From: Kocuria rosea subsp. polaris
GTDB lineage: Bacteria > Actinomycetota > Actinomycetes > Actinomycetales > Micrococcaceae
Direction of reading: 5' to 3'
NCBI GenBank assembly: GCA_023896275.1
Contig: MLDA01000003.1
Location: 62,001-126,000 of the forward strand
DNA: 64,000 nt
Both the position numbers and the translations under genes were made by a program. The stretch's first letter is position 1, and each line of letters begins with the position of its first letter. Below, piece by piece: positions 35,077-45,484 of this stretch. The notes below the pieces were generated by a model that was not told the origin of the DNA, made no database searches, and worked only from the letters and a program-made list of their open reading frames with translations.

Positions 35077-35735
35077 CCGCCCGCATTCTGGTGATCGACA
35101 ACTACGACTCGTTTGTCTACACCCTCGTGGGCTACCTGCAGGAGCTGGGTGCGGAGACGACCGTAGTCAGGAACGACGACGTCACGCTCGCCGAGGCGAT
35201 CGAACTCGCCTCCGCCCGCGACGGCGTGCTGGTCTCCCCCGGCCCCGGAGATCCGGCCGGGGCGGGCGTGTGCATCGAGATGATCCGCTGGTGCGGCGAG
35301 GAGATGAAGCCGATGCTCGGCGTGTGCCTGGGTGAGCAAGCGCTGGCCGAGGCGTTCGGCGGCACCGTCACGCACGCCGAGGAACTCATGCACGGCAAGA
35401 CGTCCTTGGTCGATCACGACGGGACGGGCGTCTTCGCGAACCTGCCCAGCCCGTTCACCGCGACCCGCTACCATTCGCTGGCCGCCGTGCGCGAGTCGAT
35501 CCCCGATGTCCTGCGCATTACCGCCTGGACCGCGCCCAACGAGGCTGCGCCGGGCGGCACCGTGATGGGCCTCGCACACAAGACTGCACCCTTGTCGGGG
35601 GTGCAGTTCCATCCGGAGTCGGTCCTGACTGAGGGCGGCTACCTGATGCTCGGCAACTGGCTCGAGTCGCTCGGCGTCGAGGGCGCGGCGCAGCGGGCCG
35701 CGACGCTCAGCCCGCTGATCAGCTCCGGCAACTAG
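35073..35735 (+). CDS. pabA: Anthranilate/aminodeoxychorismate synthase glutamine amidotransferase
   Basis: The 220-residue class I glutamine amidotransferase supplies ammonia from glutamine to chorismate for folate (PabA) or tryptophan (TrpG). It shows ILVIDNYDSFVYTLVGYL at the start, an oxyanion segment SPGPGDPAGAG, and the final His-Glu in VQFHPESVLTEGG. The expected nucleophile motif GVCLGEQ keeps the Cys near residue 87. The two uses cannot be separated by sequence. It is at the Rv0013 (trpG) position beside pknB. Confidence 0.93.
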   Translation: MTARILVIDNYDSFVYTLVGYLQELGAETTVVRNDDVTLAEAIELASARDGVLVSPGPGDPAGAGVCIEMIRWCGEEMKPMLGVCLGEQALAEAFGGTVTHAEELMHGKTSLVDHDGTGVFANLPSPFTATRYHSLAAVRESIPDVLRITAWTAPNEAAPGGTVMGLAHKTAPLSGVQFHPESVLTEGGYLMLGNWLESLGVEGAAQRAATLSPLISSGN

Positions 35736-35740
35736 ACCGC

Positions 35741-37729
35741 TCAGTCGTCTTCCGACGGCGACTCGGACGGCTCGTCGCTCTCGGAGGGCGACTCGTCGGC
35801 GGACGGCGATTCGCTCGGTTCCTCTGATTCCTCGTCAGTGGGGGTCGGCGACGGGGTCGGCGATGGGGGTGCGACGGCGACGTCTACCGTCACGGTTCCG
35901 CCCTGCTCGATGTCGTCCCCCGGTTCCGGGGACTGGCCGGTGATTGTGCCCGGATCCACCACCGCGTTCTCGACCTCATTCACCACGATGTTCAGGCCGT
36001 AGGCGGGGTCGGAGAGGATTTCTTCCGCTTCCTCCACCGTCAGCCCGCTGAGCAGGTCCGGTACGGTGACCAGGCCAGTCGAGAGCGTCAGCTCTACCGT
36101 GCTTCCACCGGCGACGGGGTCGCCGGACGCCGGGTTGGTCCTGATGACACGGTCGGCCGGGACCGTGGCGCTGTTCTCTTCTTTCATCTCCGTTTCGACT
36201 TCGAGGCCCAGGTCCTCGAGCGTCGCCCGGGCGCTCGACTCGGTCGCGCCGGCCAGGTCCGGGATCGTCACCGAAGATGGGCCTTTGGAGATGAGGAGCA
36301 CGACGGCGGAATCGACCCGGATGGACTCGCCCTCGCCGGGTCGCGTGTTGATTGCGAGGCCCGATTCGACGTCGTCGCTGAACTCCTCGACGATCTCCGC
36401 GATCCGGAGGTTCTCGGCGAGCAGCGCGTTCTGGGCGTCCGTCTGGGTCATGCCTTCGACGGAGGGCACTTCCACCCGGACGTTCTGGGCCTGGATCTCC
36501 TGGCTCCAGTTCCAGACGAACCAGCCGCCACCGCCCACGACGAGCAGCGTCACGAGGGTGAAAACGGTGATCCAGGCGCGGCGGCGCCGCTTCTCATAAG
36601 GTGAGCGTTCGCGCGCGTGGGCGCCGACGACGTGTCCGCTGTCTTCGCCCCCGTCGTTCTCGTGCCACGAATCGTCGGGGGTTGTCGCGTGCGGGGCCGC
36701 TGCGGTCATCGCGACGGTGGGGTCGGTTGACGCTTGTGCCGGCAGAGCCGAGGTTTCCGCTGACGGCAGGGAGAGGGCCTCGGTGGCTGCCTCCGCGTCG
36801 TTTAGGTCCGACGCGGCTGCTGCGGTGCCGATGAGCTGGGTCGGGGCCTCGGCCGGGTCGTCCGAGTACGGGACACCCTCGCGGGCCTCGCGCAGGGCGT
36901 GGGCAAAGGCTGCGGCGTCTTGGAAGCGGTTCTCACGGTCCTTCTGCAGTGCCTTGGCGAGCAGGGGATCGAAGGCGGTGGGGACGTCGTCGTTCAGCGC
37001 GCTCGGCGCCAGAGCGTCCTCGCCTACGTGCTGGTAGGCAACGGACACAGCGGAGTCGCCGACGAACGGCGGCCGGCCCGTGAGCAGTTCGAAGAGTAGG
37101 CAACCTGCAGAGTAGAGGTCGCTGCGGACATCGACGTTCTCGCCACGCGCCTGCTCGGGGGAGAGGTACTGGGCGGTGCCGACGACGGCCTGCGTCTGCG
37201 TCATCGTGGCCGCGGAGTCGGCGAGGGCCCGGGCGATGCCGAAGTCCATGACCTTGATGCTGCCGTCGGCGGTGACCATGACGTTCGCCGGTTTGATGTC
37301 GCGGTGCACGATCGACATGCGATGGCTGTAGGAAAGTGCGGAGAGCACACCCAGCGCGTAGTCGACGGCCTGATCGAACGAGACCTCGCCGGCGGCGAGC
37401 AAGTCCCGAAGCGTCCGGCCGTCGATGTACTCCATGACGATGAAGGGGACCTTCAACCCGCTCGCGGACTCCGCATCCGTCCCGAGCTGCTCCTCACCCG
37501 TGTCGTAGACCGAGACGATCGCCGGGTGGTTTAGCCCGGCGACGGCCTGAGCTTCCCGGCGGAACCGGGTCTGGAACATCGGATCCCGCGCGAGGTCGCG
37601 GCGGAGCAGCTTGATCGCGACTTCGCGGCCGAGGCGTGTATCGCGGCCGCGGTGCACGTCGGCCATGCCGCCGCGCCCGATGAGCGCGCCGACCTCATAG
37701 CGGTCGTCGAGAATTCGAGTCGAAGTCAT
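35741..37729 (-). CDS. pknB: PASTA-domain Ser/Thr protein kinase PknB
   Basis: PknB controls growth and wall synthesis and senses muropeptides or lipid II through PASTA repeats. The 662-residue protein has an N-terminal kinase domain (GRGGMADVHRGRD glycine loop, VAIKLL lysine, HRDIKPANVM catalytic loop near 138, DFGIARA). A Pro/Ala-rich juxtamembrane stretch, one helix near residues 388-408, and four extracellular PASTA domains (about 415-625) follow. The acidic Ser/Glu/Pro tail is low-complexity. It is the last gene of the fhaA-to-pknB operon and adjoins pknA without a gap. Confidence 0.96.
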   Translation of the reverse strand: MTSTRILDDRYEVGALIGRGGMADVHRGRDTRLGREVAIKLLRRDLARDPMFQTRFRREAQAVAGLNHPAIVSVYDTGEEQLGTDAESASGLKVPFIVMEYIDGRTLRDLLAAGEVSFDQAVDYALGVLSALSYSHRMSIVHRDIKPANVMVTADGSIKVMDFGIARALADSAATMTQTQAVVGTAQYLSPEQARGENVDVRSDLYSAGCLLFELLTGRPPFVGDSAVSVAYQHVGEDALAPSALNDDVPTAFDPLLAKALQKDRENRFQDAAAFAHALREAREGVPYSDDPAEAPTQLIGTAAAASDLNDAEAATEALSLPSAETSALPAQASTDPTVAMTAAAPHATTPDDSWHENDGGEDSGHVVGAHARERSPYEKRRRRAWITVFTLVTLLVVGGGGWFVWNWSQEIQAQNVRVEVPSVEGMTQTDAQNALLAENLRIAEIVEEFSDDVESGLAINTRPGEGESIRVDSAVVLLISKGPSSVTIPDLAGATESSARATLEDLGLEVETEMKEENSATVPADRVIRTNPASGDPVAGGSTVELTLSTGLVTVPDLLSGLTVEEAEEILSDPAYGLNIVVNEVENAVVDPGTITGQSPEPGDDIEQGGTVTVDVAVAPPSPTPSPTPTDEESEEPSESPSADESPSESDEPSESPSEDD

Positions 37730-39547
37730 CTAGCTGGCGGGGGACTTGGACGGGGTAGGGTTCGGGGCCGACTCGGGTGTCTCCGACTCCTCGGTGTCCT
37801 GGGGGCCTTCCGAGACCGTGTAGGCCACGTCGGAGCCCTCGTCCACGGACTGGCCGCTGCCGGGATTGACGGCGACGACCGTGCCCGCGGGCTGGTCGGA
37901 GGCCACCGTGCCGCCGTGCACTGGGACGAGTCCCGCGTTGGTGAGAGTGCTTCGCACCGCGGCTTCGGTCTTCCCCGCGAGCCCGTTGGGCACCGTCACC
38001 TTCGAGGGCTGTTCGGGTGCGACGGCGTAGCGTACAGCGATCGTCGTCCCCAGACGCTGTTCTCCCGACGGGGATACGGCGAAGACGGTGTTCTCCGCGT
38101 ACTGCTGGTTTTCTTCGCCTTGGGCGTCGACGCGGAAGCCTAGGTTCTCCAGGCGTCCGACGACGGACTCGAGCTGCTGACCGAGGTACTGGTTCTCCCG
38201 GATCGTCGCCGTCTGCGGGTCGGGCGCCTGGGTCGTGGGGTCGGGGTCGTTCCCGTCGGACGTTTCGGTCTCGGTCGGGGTGGGAGTCTCGGAAGGCGTC
38301 TCGGACGCCGTCTCCGAGGGGGTCTCCGAGATGGAGGACGACGGTGAACCGGAGGCGTCGGGGTCGTCGTCGCCGCCGGACAGCATCGGGAACAGTAGGG
38401 CGCCGAGGATCGCGAAGACCACCAGCACCAGCAGTGCGATCAGCGGCCAGGTCCACGGGCTGCGGCGGTTGCGAGCGAGCTCGTTCGCGTCCTCCTCTGG
38501 CTCCTCGTCGTCACCCGGGGTCCAGTCGCGGCTGGCGCCGACGACGGCGGCGAACTCGTCGCCGTCACCTTCGCCCTCGCTCTGGCCCACGACTGGCAGC
38601 GACGACGTGTTGGTGCCGGCGATGGTCTGCGCCTGAGTCGGGGCGGAATCCGGACGGATCACTTGGGTCGAGGCCGTGCCCGAGGCGAAGAGCAGCATGC
38701 CCGGAACCGCGGCCTCGGCGGCGCGCGGGTTGTTCGCCCGCAGCGCCTCGGCGGCTTCGGCCAGCTTGTTCGCGTTGGCGGGGCGGTCGCCCGGGTCTTT
38801 GGCCAGCATCGACATCAGGAGCGCGCGCACGTTCGGATCTACCGTGTCGGGCAGCGGCGGGGGAGTGTCGTTGACCTGCGCGAGTGCGATCGCGATCTGC
38901 GATTCGCCTGAGAAAGGGCGGCGGCCGGCGACGCACTCGTAGCCGATGACGCCGAGCGAATATACGTCACTCGAGCCCGTGGCCTGCTGACCGGTGGCCT
39001 GCTCGGGGGAGAGGTACTGTGCCGTTCCCATGACCTGACCCGTGGCGGTGAGCGGCACCTGATCGGCGAGGCGGGCGATGCCGAAGTCGGTGATCTTCAC
39101 CCGGCCGTCGGGCAGGATCAGGATGTTGCCCGGCTTGACGTCACGGTGAACGAGGCCGAGCTCGTGGGCGGCGGCCAGCGCGCGGGCGGTCTGCGCGATG
39201 ATCGACAGCGTTCGGTCGGCGTTGAGGACGCGCTCACGCTCGATGATGGCCGACAGCGGACGGCCCGGGACCAGCTCCATGACGAGGTAGGCGGATCCCT
39301 CTTCCTCGCCGTAGTCGAAGACCGAAGCCACGCCGTTGTGGTTCAGCAGGGCTGTGTGCCGCGCCTCAGCGCGGAAGCGCTTGAGGAAGCCGGGATCGCC
39401 CGTGTATTCCTCCTTGAGGATCTTGATGGCGACCACGCGGCCGAGCACGAGGTCCTGGGCCTTCCACACCTCGCCCATGCCGCCGATAGCGATCCGGTCG
39501 GTCAGCTTGAACCGACCGCCCAGGGTGATTCCCGATGTAGGCCTCAC
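37730..39547 (-). CDS. pknA: Ser/Thr protein kinase PknA with PASTA-like domains
   Basis: The 605-residue kinase has [31 protein letters not shown] and DFGIARL in the N-terminal domain (about 1-275). A long acidic linker and one membrane helix (about 363-383) follow. The outside part has a Ser/Glu/Thr-rich region and two PASTA-like segments (about 435-505 and 506-575). Mycobacterial PknA lacks PASTA domains, so this arrangement is worth noting. The kinase acts with PknB on division and wall proteins. The GTG overlaps the pbpA stop. Confidence 0.94.
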   Translation of the reverse strand: MRPTSGITLGGRFKLTDRIAIGGMGEVWKAQDLVLGRVVAIKILKEEYTGDPGFLKRFRAEARHTALLNHNGVASVFDYGEEEGSAYLVMELVPGRPLSAIIERERVLNADRTLSIIAQTARALAAAHELGLVHRDVKPGNILILPDGRVKITDFGIARLADQVPLTATGQVMGTAQYLSPEQATGQQATGSSDVYSLGVIGYECVAGRRPFSGESQIAIALAQVNDTPPPLPDTVDPNVRALLMSMLAKDPGDRPANANKLAEAAEALRANNPRAAEAAVPGMLLFASGTASTQVIRPDSAPTQAQTIAGTNTSSLPVVGQSEGEGDGDEFAAVVGASRDWTPGDDEEPEEDANELARNRRSPWTWPLIALLVLVVFAILGALLFPMLSGGDDDPDASGSPSSSISETPSETASETPSETPTPTETETSDGNDPDPTTQAPDPQTATIRENQYLGQQLESVVGRLENLGFRVDAQGEENQQYAENTVFAVSPSGEQRLGTTIAVRYAVAPEQPSKVTVPNGLAGKTEAAVRSTLTNAGLVPVHGGTVASDQPAGTVVAVNPGSGQSVDEGSDVAYTVSEGPQDTEESETPESAPNPTPSKSPAS

Positions 39548-41010
39548 TTGTTGAACACCGCCTCTAGGATCTTCTTCATGTTCGGACTGGTCAGTGTGTG
39601 GCCGGTCGCGTAGTCAATATTCTCGGCGACGATTGTCACCGCGTACTCGGGGTCATCCGCCGGTGCGAAACCAGTGATCCAGGAGTTCACCGTGTTGGTC
39701 GGGTTTCCGTTGGCGTCGACCCGACCGGTCTGGCCGGTGCCCGTCTTGGCCGCGATCTCCAGGCCGGGGACCTGGGCCGCCGCCGCGGTGCCACCCTTGA
39801 GTGGTTCGCGCATGAGTTCGGTCACCTGGTCCGCGACTTCCTTGGTCGTCGCCGTACTGAACTCCTCCGGCTCCGGGCTCTCCAGCACCTTGAGGTCGGG
39901 GGCGATGATCTCGTCGATGAGGTTCGGCTTCATGATGACCCCGCCGTTCGCGATGCCCATCGAGACCATGTTCATCTGCAGCGCCGAGGCCTTGACGTCG
40001 AACTGGCCGATCGAGGAGAGCGCGAGCTGCGCGTCGTCCATGTCGCTCGGGAAGACGGAGGTGGCCACGCGCTGCGGGATGTAGAGCTGTTGGCCGAAGC
40101 CGAAGCGCTCGGCGACGTCCCGCAGGGCCTCCTCACCCACGGAGTCGGCGATCTCGACGAACGGGGTGTTGCAGCTCTGCCCGATGATGAAGGCGAGCTT
40201 CGCCTTCTTCTGCTGTGTGCAGATGCCCTCGTTGAAGTTGCTGATCGGACGCGAGGTGCCCTTCGGGGTCGCGGTCTCCGGGTTGTCGATCTCCGTTTCG
40301 AGATCGTAGTCGCCCGATTCGAGGGCGGCGACGACGTCGAGGATCTTGAACGTCGAGCCCGGGGCGCTCAGGTGCCCGATCGCCGGGTTGATGTAGGGGC
40401 TCAGGTTGGAGCGGCCGAGGATGGCGTCCATGTTGGAGGTCGCCTGCGCCGTGCTGTGCACCGCGAGCTCGTTGGTGTCGTACGTCGGCTTGGAGACCAT
40501 CGCCTTGATGTCGCCGGTCTTCACCTCTGAGACGATGGCGGTCATCGGCACGTTGTCGGGCAGGATGTCGTAGATCTGCTGCTGCAGCTGGCCGTCGATC
40601 GTCAGCTGAACGGACGCACCCTCGTCACTGGCGCCCGAAATCATGTTCATCATGCGGTTGAAGAACTGACTGTCGCCGCGGCCGGTGAGCCAGTCGTTGA
40701 GGTAGGACTCCAAGTGGGTCGAACCGTGCGCGAGCGAGTAGAAGCCCGTCAGGTGTGAGTAGAGCTCCGGCTCGTTGTAGACGCGCTGGTACTCGAACTG
40801 GCCGTCGGTCTTCACGGACTCGGCGATCGGCTTGCCGTCGACGAGGATCGCGCCGCGGGCCAGGTCGAAGTCGCGGAAGAGTTGCCGCTTGTTCAGCGGG
40901 TTGGCGTTGAGCTCGTCGGCGGCGAAGAACTGGATGTAGGAGAGTGAGCCCATGATCGCGACGAAGAAGACGATCACCGCGATCCAGACGTTGCGGATGG
41001 CCTGGTTCAT
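39544..41010 (-). CDS. pbpA: Peptidoglycan transpeptidase PbpA (class B PBP)
   Basis: The 488-residue class B penicillin-binding protein cross-links peptidoglycan outside the membrane. An N-terminal anchor helix (about 7-28) precedes the dimerisation region. The transpeptidase domain has SAPGSTFK near residue 212, the SxN motif as GQSCNTPF near 278, and [10 protein letters not shown] near 418. Homologous to PbpA of the mycobacterial pknA-pknB cluster. The ATG at 41010 overlaps the rodA stop; a longer open frame upstream is a shadow of rodA. Confidence 0.95.
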   Translation of the reverse strand: MNQAIRNVWIAVIVFFVAIMGSLSYIQFFAADELNANPLNKRQLFRDFDLARGAILVDGKPIAESVKTDGQFEYQRVYNEPELYSHLTGFYSLAHGSTHLESYLNDWLTGRGDSQFFNRMMNMISGASDEGASVQLTIDGQLQQQIYDILPDNVPMTAIVSEVKTGDIKAMVSKPTYDTNELAVHSTAQATSNMDAILGRSNLSPYINPAIGHLSAPGSTFKILDVVAALESGDYDLETEIDNPETATPKGTSRPISNFNEGICTQQKKAKLAFIIGQSCNTPFVEIADSVGEEALRDVAERFGFGQQLYIPQRVATSVFPSDMDDAQLALSSIGQFDVKASALQMNMVSMGIANGGVIMKPNLIDEIIAPDLKVLESPEPEEFSTATTKEVADQVTELMREPLKGGTAAAAQVPGLEIAAKTGTGQTGRVDANGNPTNTVNSWITGFAPADDPEYAVTIVAENIDYATGHTLTSPNMKKILEAVFNK

Positions 41011-42374
41011 GCGTTCACCCCTTTCTTCAGTACGACTTCGTTGGTCAGGTCCGCGCTCGGGACAGGTTTGCGGGCGTTGTTCGAGACCAGCAGCAACAAC
41101 GCGATAATGATCCAGTTCGCCAGCAGTGACGAGCCGCCGGCCGCCACGAAGGGCGTTGTCAGGCCCGTGAGGGGAATCAACCGCGTCACGCCCCCGATCA
41201 CCACGAAGCACTGCAGACCGATGGTGAAGGACAGCCCCGAGGCGAGCAGCTTGCCGAAGGCGTCTCGGGTGCCGAGCGCGGCGCGGATGCCGCGGCTGAC
41301 GAGCAGGACGTAGAGGAGGACCACGGCGATGACGCCGATGAGTCCGAGCTCTTCGCCGAGCGCTGTGATGATCATGTCTGAATTGGCATAAGGGACGAGG
41401 TCGGGCCGCCCGTTGCCGAATCCCGTGCCGAAGAGGCCGCCGTTGGCGAGCCCAAACATGCCTTGGACGATCTGGTGGGACCCGAATTGGGCGTTGATGA
41501 CTTCCGGGTCGAAGGCGTGGATCCACGCGTTGATACGCCGTTCGACGTGACCCATGAACTTGACGGCGAACACGCCGCCGACCGCCACCAGCCCGAGGCC
41601 GATGATGATCCAGCTGATGCGCGCCGTGGCGACGTAGATCATGGCCATGAAGAGGCCGAAGAACAGGATCGCTGAACCGAGATCGCGCTGCAGGATCAGG
41701 ACGCCGATGCTGATGATCCAGGCCAGGACCATGGGTGCCATGTCGCGCACGCGGGGCAGCTGAAGCGGGCCGATCTTGCGTCCGGCTAGCAGGATCAGGT
41801 CGCGGTTGCTGGAGAGGTAGCCGGCGAAGAAGATGGAGAGCGTGATCTTCGCGAGTTCGCCCGGCTGGAAGGACATGCCGCCGATGAAGATCCAGATGCG
41901 GGCGCCGTTGACGGGTTGGCCGAGACCGGGGATGAGGGGCAGGACCATCAGCACGCCGGAGACGACCAGGCAGATGTAGATCGCCCGGCGCAGGATCCGA
42001 TGGTCGCGGATCGCCCAGATGACCGCCATCGCGGCCGCGATGGCCACGCCGGTCCACATCAGTTGCCGAGTGGCCGCGGTGTCTCCCGTGGTGATGTCCA
42101 GTCGGTGGATCATGGCCACGCCGATGCCGTTGAGGGCCACGACGCAGGGAAGAATGATCGGATCGGCATACTTCGCCCAGATGCGCAGGACGATGTGCAT
42201 TCCCAGAGCCAGGGCGCACAGGATGGCGCCCTGTTTGGCGAACTCGGGGGAGAGGCCCTCCGGGTTGCTGAGCCCGGCGAGGTAGCCGGCGCCGACGGCG
42301 ACGAGCATCGCTAGGACAAGCAGCCAGAGCTCAGTGTTCCGGCGCGAGATCGGCGCGGTTCGCAACTCACTCAT
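41007..42374 (-). CDS. rodA: SEDS-family peptidoglycan glycosyltransferase (RodA/FtsW)
   Basis: The 455-residue protein with about ten helices is a SEDS glycosyltransferase that polymerises lipid II and pairs with the class B PBP encoded next. Family marks include GARIWIFIGGMSFQPGEL then AKITL (residues about 165-190), DLGSAILFFGLFMAM, and the C-terminal FVAAGGSSLLANW. The ATG at 42374 overlaps the pstP stop by 8 bp and gives the natural N-terminus; the frame can be extended 13 codons without support. Confidence 0.95.
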   Translation of the reverse strand: MSELRTAPISRRNTELWLLVLAMLVAVGAGYLAGLSNPEGLSPEFAKQGAILCALALGMHIVLRIWAKYADPIILPCVVALNGIGVAMIHRLDITTGDTAATRQLMWTGVAIAAAMAVIWAIRDHRILRRAIYICLVVSGVLMVLPLIPGLGQPVNGARIWIFIGGMSFQPGELAKITLSIFFAGYLSSNRDLILLAGRKIGPLQLPRVRDMAPMVLAWIISIGVLILQRDLGSAILFFGLFMAMIYVATARISWIIIGLGLVAVGGVFAVKFMGHVERRINAWIHAFDPEVINAQFGSHQIVQGMFGLANGGLFGTGFGNGRPDLVPYANSDMIITALGEELGLIGVIAVVLLYVLLVSRGIRAALGTRDAFGKLLASGLSFTIGLQCFVVIGGVTRLIPLTGLTTPFVAAGGSSLLANWIIIALLLLVSNNARKPVPSADLTNEVVLKKGVNA

Positions 42375-43800
42375 CGTCGGCCTCCAGGCAGTAGGACGGA
42401 AGTTTGGCCGCAACGTCCTTCTCGTTCTTGTCCTCGCCCGGAACGACGACGGGGCAGGAACGGCGAGCGGTCACGAGCAACTCGGAGACCATGTCTTGGG
42501 CGTGCTCGAGGTCCCGAGAAGGTAGCGAACTCTTGATGCGCTGCTGGGTATATGCGGGCAGGGCGTCCAGCGGGATGTCGGTGACCGAGTCGAGCTGGGA
42601 CAGCTTGATTGGCCCGAGGTCCTGCGAGACACCGTTGTAGATTGCGACCCGTCCGTCGTAATTGCCGACATAGTACTGGGTCTGCGTCCACACGTAGCCG
42701 AACCACAACACCGAGGCCAGGAGCAGGCCCATGAGGGTCAGGAAGATCGGGATCAGCAGTCGTCTGCGCGGCGCCTGCTGGTCCTCGTGGTGCTCGAGGA
42801 CTTCGGCCTGCTGGGTCGGCGTCTTGTGCATGAGCAGGGCGGCGGCCCGCTTCTGCGCGGAACGCGTCGTCACCATCGGTATGTGGCCCGTCTGCGTCGC
42901 CAGGAGCGCGGACCCGACGAGAGCGTGCGGCCGGTTATTCATCTCGTGCCGGATGATCGCGGCGCTGGCCTCGATGTCCTCGGAACCGGTGATGCGCTGC
43001 AGCATGCCGGTGTCCACGGATTCATCGGGCTCAGCGGGGGCCTCGAGGGAGACGAACGGCGTCGTCATCGGCTGCTCGTCGTCCTCGACGACTTCGACGA
43101 CGACGACGGTCACGTTGTCGGGGGAGCCGTTGTCGAGGGTGACCTGCACCAGGTCGTCTGCGGTTTCCTGGAGGTCCTTGGTGCCACGGACGATCTGCTC
43201 GATGACCGGCTCGGAGACGACGGCGTTCAGGCCGTCGGAGCAGAGCATCCAGCGTTCGCCGGGAGACACCGGGAACTGGTGGATGTCGAGCTCGGGGCTC
43301 GCATCGGAGTCCCCGAGGACGCGCAGCAGGACGTTCTTGTGGGGGTGGTTTTCGGCCTCGGCCGGGGAGAGGCGCCCCTCCTCGACGAGCCGCTGCACGA
43401 ACGTGTGGTCGCGGCTCATCTGCATGAATTTGCCGTCCTTGAGCCGGTACGCGCGGGAATCGCCAATATGCGCGTACTGGAATGTATCGCCGGTGAGCAG
43501 CAGGGCGGTTACCGTCGTCCCCATCCCGGAGAGCTTCGGGTTGGCGCTGACGAGTTCGTTCAGGATGGAGTTGGCGGCTTGGATCTCGTCTGGCAGCACG
43601 GTCTCGACGTCTTCGGTGGTCTCCTGATCCAAGTGGACCAGGTCCAGGACCGTCGACGCGGACGCCACGTCGCCTCCGACGTGTCCGCCCATGCCGTCAG
43701 CGACGACCGCAAGGTGACGCCCGGCATAGGCCGAGTCCTGGTTATTGGACCGGACTTTGCCGACGTCGGATGCCGCGGCGAAGCGGAGGGTGAACGCCAC
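42367..43800 (-). CDS. pstP: PP2C-family Ser/Thr phosphatase PstP
   Basis: PstP reverses PknA/PknB phosphorylation. The 477-residue protein has an N-terminal PPM/PP2C domain with metal-binding residues in NNQDSAYAG, VVADGMGGHVGGD, LCSDGLN and SPDNVTVVVVE (residues about 18-232). A juxtamembrane linker, one helix near 350-372, and an extracellular tail of about 105 residues follow. The order fhaA-fhaB-pstP-rodA-pbpA-pknA-pknB is that of mycobacteria. GTG start, one base after fhaB. Confidence 0.95.
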   Translation of the reverse strand: MAFTLRFAAASDVGKVRSNNQDSAYAGRHLAVVADGMGGHVGGDVASASTVLDLVHLDQETTEDVETVLPDEIQAANSILNELVSANPKLSGMGTTVTALLLTGDTFQYAHIGDSRAYRLKDGKFMQMSRDHTFVQRLVEEGRLSPAEAENHPHKNVLLRVLGDSDASPELDIHQFPVSPGERWMLCSDGLNAVVSEPVIEQIVRGTKDLQETADDLVQVTLDNGSPDNVTVVVVEVVEDDEQPMTTPFVSLEAPAEPDESVDTGMLQRITGSEDIEASAAIIRHEMNNRPHALVGSALLATQTGHIPMVTTRSAQKRAAALLMHKTPTQQAEVLEHHEDQQAPRRRLLIPIFLTLMGLLLASVLWFGYVWTQTQYYVGNYDGRVAIYNGVSQDLGPIKLSQLDSVTDIPLDALPAYTQQRIKSSLPSRDLEHAQDMVSELLVTARRSCPVVVPGEDKNEKDVAAKLPSYCLEADDE

Positions 43801-43801
43801 G

Positions 43802-44278
43802 TCAGGCCCTCAGTTCCATGACAGTCTTGCCAATGCGGATCTGCTGGCCCAACTCGACCGGCTGAGCGCGGGTCAGCTGGGACTCACCCAGATAGGTGCC
43901 ATTGGTGGAGCCGAGGTCTTCGATGAACCAACGGCTGCCCTGCGGGAAGAGGCGTGCGTGCCGAGCAGACGCGTAGTCGTCGATGAGGACGAGAGTCGCC
44001 TCCTGTGCGCGGCCCAGGAGGATCGGGCTGGCGGCGAGCTCGACGCTCGTGCCGGCCTGCGGGCCTTCGACGAGTTCGAGGGACGTCGGGTGCTGCCGCG
44101 GGGTCTGCTGCGAGGGCTGCTCCCCGGTTTCGGTGCGCGCGGGAGCGGGGGCGGGTGCCGCGGCGGCGCGCTTTCCGATCATCAGGTCACGGCGCAGGGC
44201 CCCGACGATGCTGAGGATGAGGATCCACAGCAGGATCAGGAAGCCGAGGCGCATCGCGGTGAGCGCGAGTTCGGTCAC
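43802..44278 (-). CDS. fhaB: FHA-domain protein FhaB (FipA)
   Basis: The 158-residue protein has an N-terminal membrane helix (about 9-27) and a C-terminal forkhead-associated domain (about 65-150) that binds phosphothreonine. Key FHA residues are in ILLGRAQEATLVL, YASARHARLF and LGSTNGTYL. FhaB/FipA links PknA/PknB signalling to FtsZ and FtsQ in mycobacteria. GTG start overlapping the fhaA stop. Confidence 0.94.
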   Translation of the reverse strand: MTELALTAMRLGFLILLWILILSIVGALRRDLMIGKRAAAAPAPAPARTETGEQPSQQTPRQHPTSLELVEGPQAGTSVELAASPILLGRAQEATLVLIDDYASARHARLFPQGSRWFIEDLGSTNGTYLGESQLTRAQPVELGQQIRIGKTVMELRA

Positions 44279-45042
44279 TGCTGACCTCCAGTGCGTTGGG
44301 GCAACATTCGGAAGGTGATGCGGGTGCGGCCCATGCTAATGATGGAGCCGTCGAAGAGTTCTGCGCGCCCGTCGACCTTCTGGCCGTTGACGTAGCTGCC
44401 GTTCGTTGACCCCAGGTCCACAGCCCACACCTTGCCGTGCTCCGAACGGATTTCCAAGTGCTTGCGTGAGACACCCGTGTCGTCGACCTCAACATCGGCC
44501 TCCGACGAGCGACCCAGAATGATGGATTCTGAGTTCAGGCCATAACGCTTGCCGTTCATCTGCAGTACAGGCTGGAGCTTCGGGGCGGCGACCGTCGCGG
44601 GAGGCGAGGCGGGCATCGGCGCTGGGGCCTCCGTCGTCGTACTGGGCCGCGGCGCGCGGGGCGCGTCGGAGCCGCGAGCGATCCGGGCGTCGACGGCGAG
44701 GTCGCCCTCGCGCACGTCCGCGTCCTGCTCGAACACGACCTCGACGCGGCCGGTGAGCGTGTAATGCTGGCTCTTGGCATGGGCGATCACGACGTCGCAC
44801 AGCTCCTCGGCCAGTGCCGTGCCGTACTTCTCGACCTTGTCGTAGTCAGCCGGTGCGAGGGCGACGGTGAACTTGTTGGGCGCCGTGGTGCGCCCCTGGG
44901 CGACCGTGAGGGTTCCGCGGTCCATCTGATTGCGCAGCTTGCTGGCGATCTCGACCGGCTGGATCCCGCCCCCGCTGGAACCGCGGAAGACGCTGGTGAC
45001 CAGCTTCTCGAGGCCGCGCTCAACATTGTCGACAAGGCCCAT
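44275..45042 (-). CDS. fhaA: FHA-domain protein FhaA
   Basis: The 255-residue protein begins with the DUF3662 (FhaA N-terminal) domain (MGLVDNVERGLEKLVTSVF..., about 1-125) and ends with an FHA domain (about 165-250; IILGRSSEADVEVDDTGVSR then KHLEI, and LGSTNGSYVNG). In mycobacteria FhaA binds the phosphorylated pseudokinase of MviN and restrains wall synthesis; the equivalent partner here would be the protein at 1927-3534. First gene of the long - strand operon. The ATG has GGAAGGAG about 7 bases upstream; the open frame extends further without support. Confidence 0.95.
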   Translation of the reverse strand: MGLVDNVERGLEKLVTSVFRGSSGGGIQPVEIASKLRNQMDRGTLTVAQGRTTAPNKFTVALAPADYDKVEKYGTALAEELCDVVIAHAKSQHYTLTGRVEVVFEQDADVREGDLAVDARIARGSDAPRAPRPSTTTEAPAPMPASPPATVAAPKLQPVLQMNGKRYGLNSESIILGRSSEADVEVDDTGVSRKHLEIRSEHGKVWAVDLGSTNGSYVNGQKVDGRAELFDGSIISMGRTRITFRMLPQRTGGQQ

Positions 45043-45392
45043 GGGCGCTGCTCCTTCCGGTCGGTTCGTAGCGGGTGTGAATGACGTGACGCATGTCGAT
45101 ACTACTTGCCGCACCCCTGAAGGGTGTTGAGAAAGCACACAGCCTGCACGGATCGCAACGAATCTGGAACAAACATGGTTCCCGTCAGTCGCCGAAAATC
45201 GAGGGGGCGAATCTGCCGATGAACCGCTGAATCGCGGGGGAGCGGAGGGGAAACGCGCGGGGTGGCCGCGCATCCCGGGGTGAGCCTGCTCACGGGATGG
45301 GCCCCGATTAGGCGGATCTGGTGAAGTGTGGATAAGATAGTTCTCGCTGTTCGGCGAGGTATCGTCGTGCGGAGCAAGTGAATATCACTCAT
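45043..45392. other. Intergenic region upstream of fhaA and tRNA-Leu
   Basis: This 350-bp gap must hold the fhaA operon promoter (- strand) and the tRNA-Leu promoter (+ strand); no clear elements could be fixed. A lone perfect DnaA box TGTGGATAA lies at 45327-45335. No coding frame is convincing. Confidence 0.5.
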
Positions 45393-45479
45393 GCGCGAGT
45401 GGCGGAATTGGCAGACGCGCTGGCTTCAGGTGCCAGTGATCGCAAGATCGTGGGGGTTCAAGTCCCCCCTCGCGCACCA
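45393..45479 (+). tRNA. leuT: tRNA-Leu (CAG)
   Basis: The 87-nt gene has acceptor arms GCGCGAG and CTCGCGC, anticodon loop TTCAGGT with anticodon CAG, a long variable arm (GTGATCGCAAGATCGT) as expected for leucine, T-loop TTCAAGT, discriminator A and an encoded CCA. Confidence 0.96.
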
Positions 45480-45484
45480 CTCGA

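Noticed and set aside
45327-45335. Lone perfect DnaA box upstream of tRNA-Leu
   Set aside because: A single 9-mer without neighbours can be chance; recorded in the region entry but not called functional.
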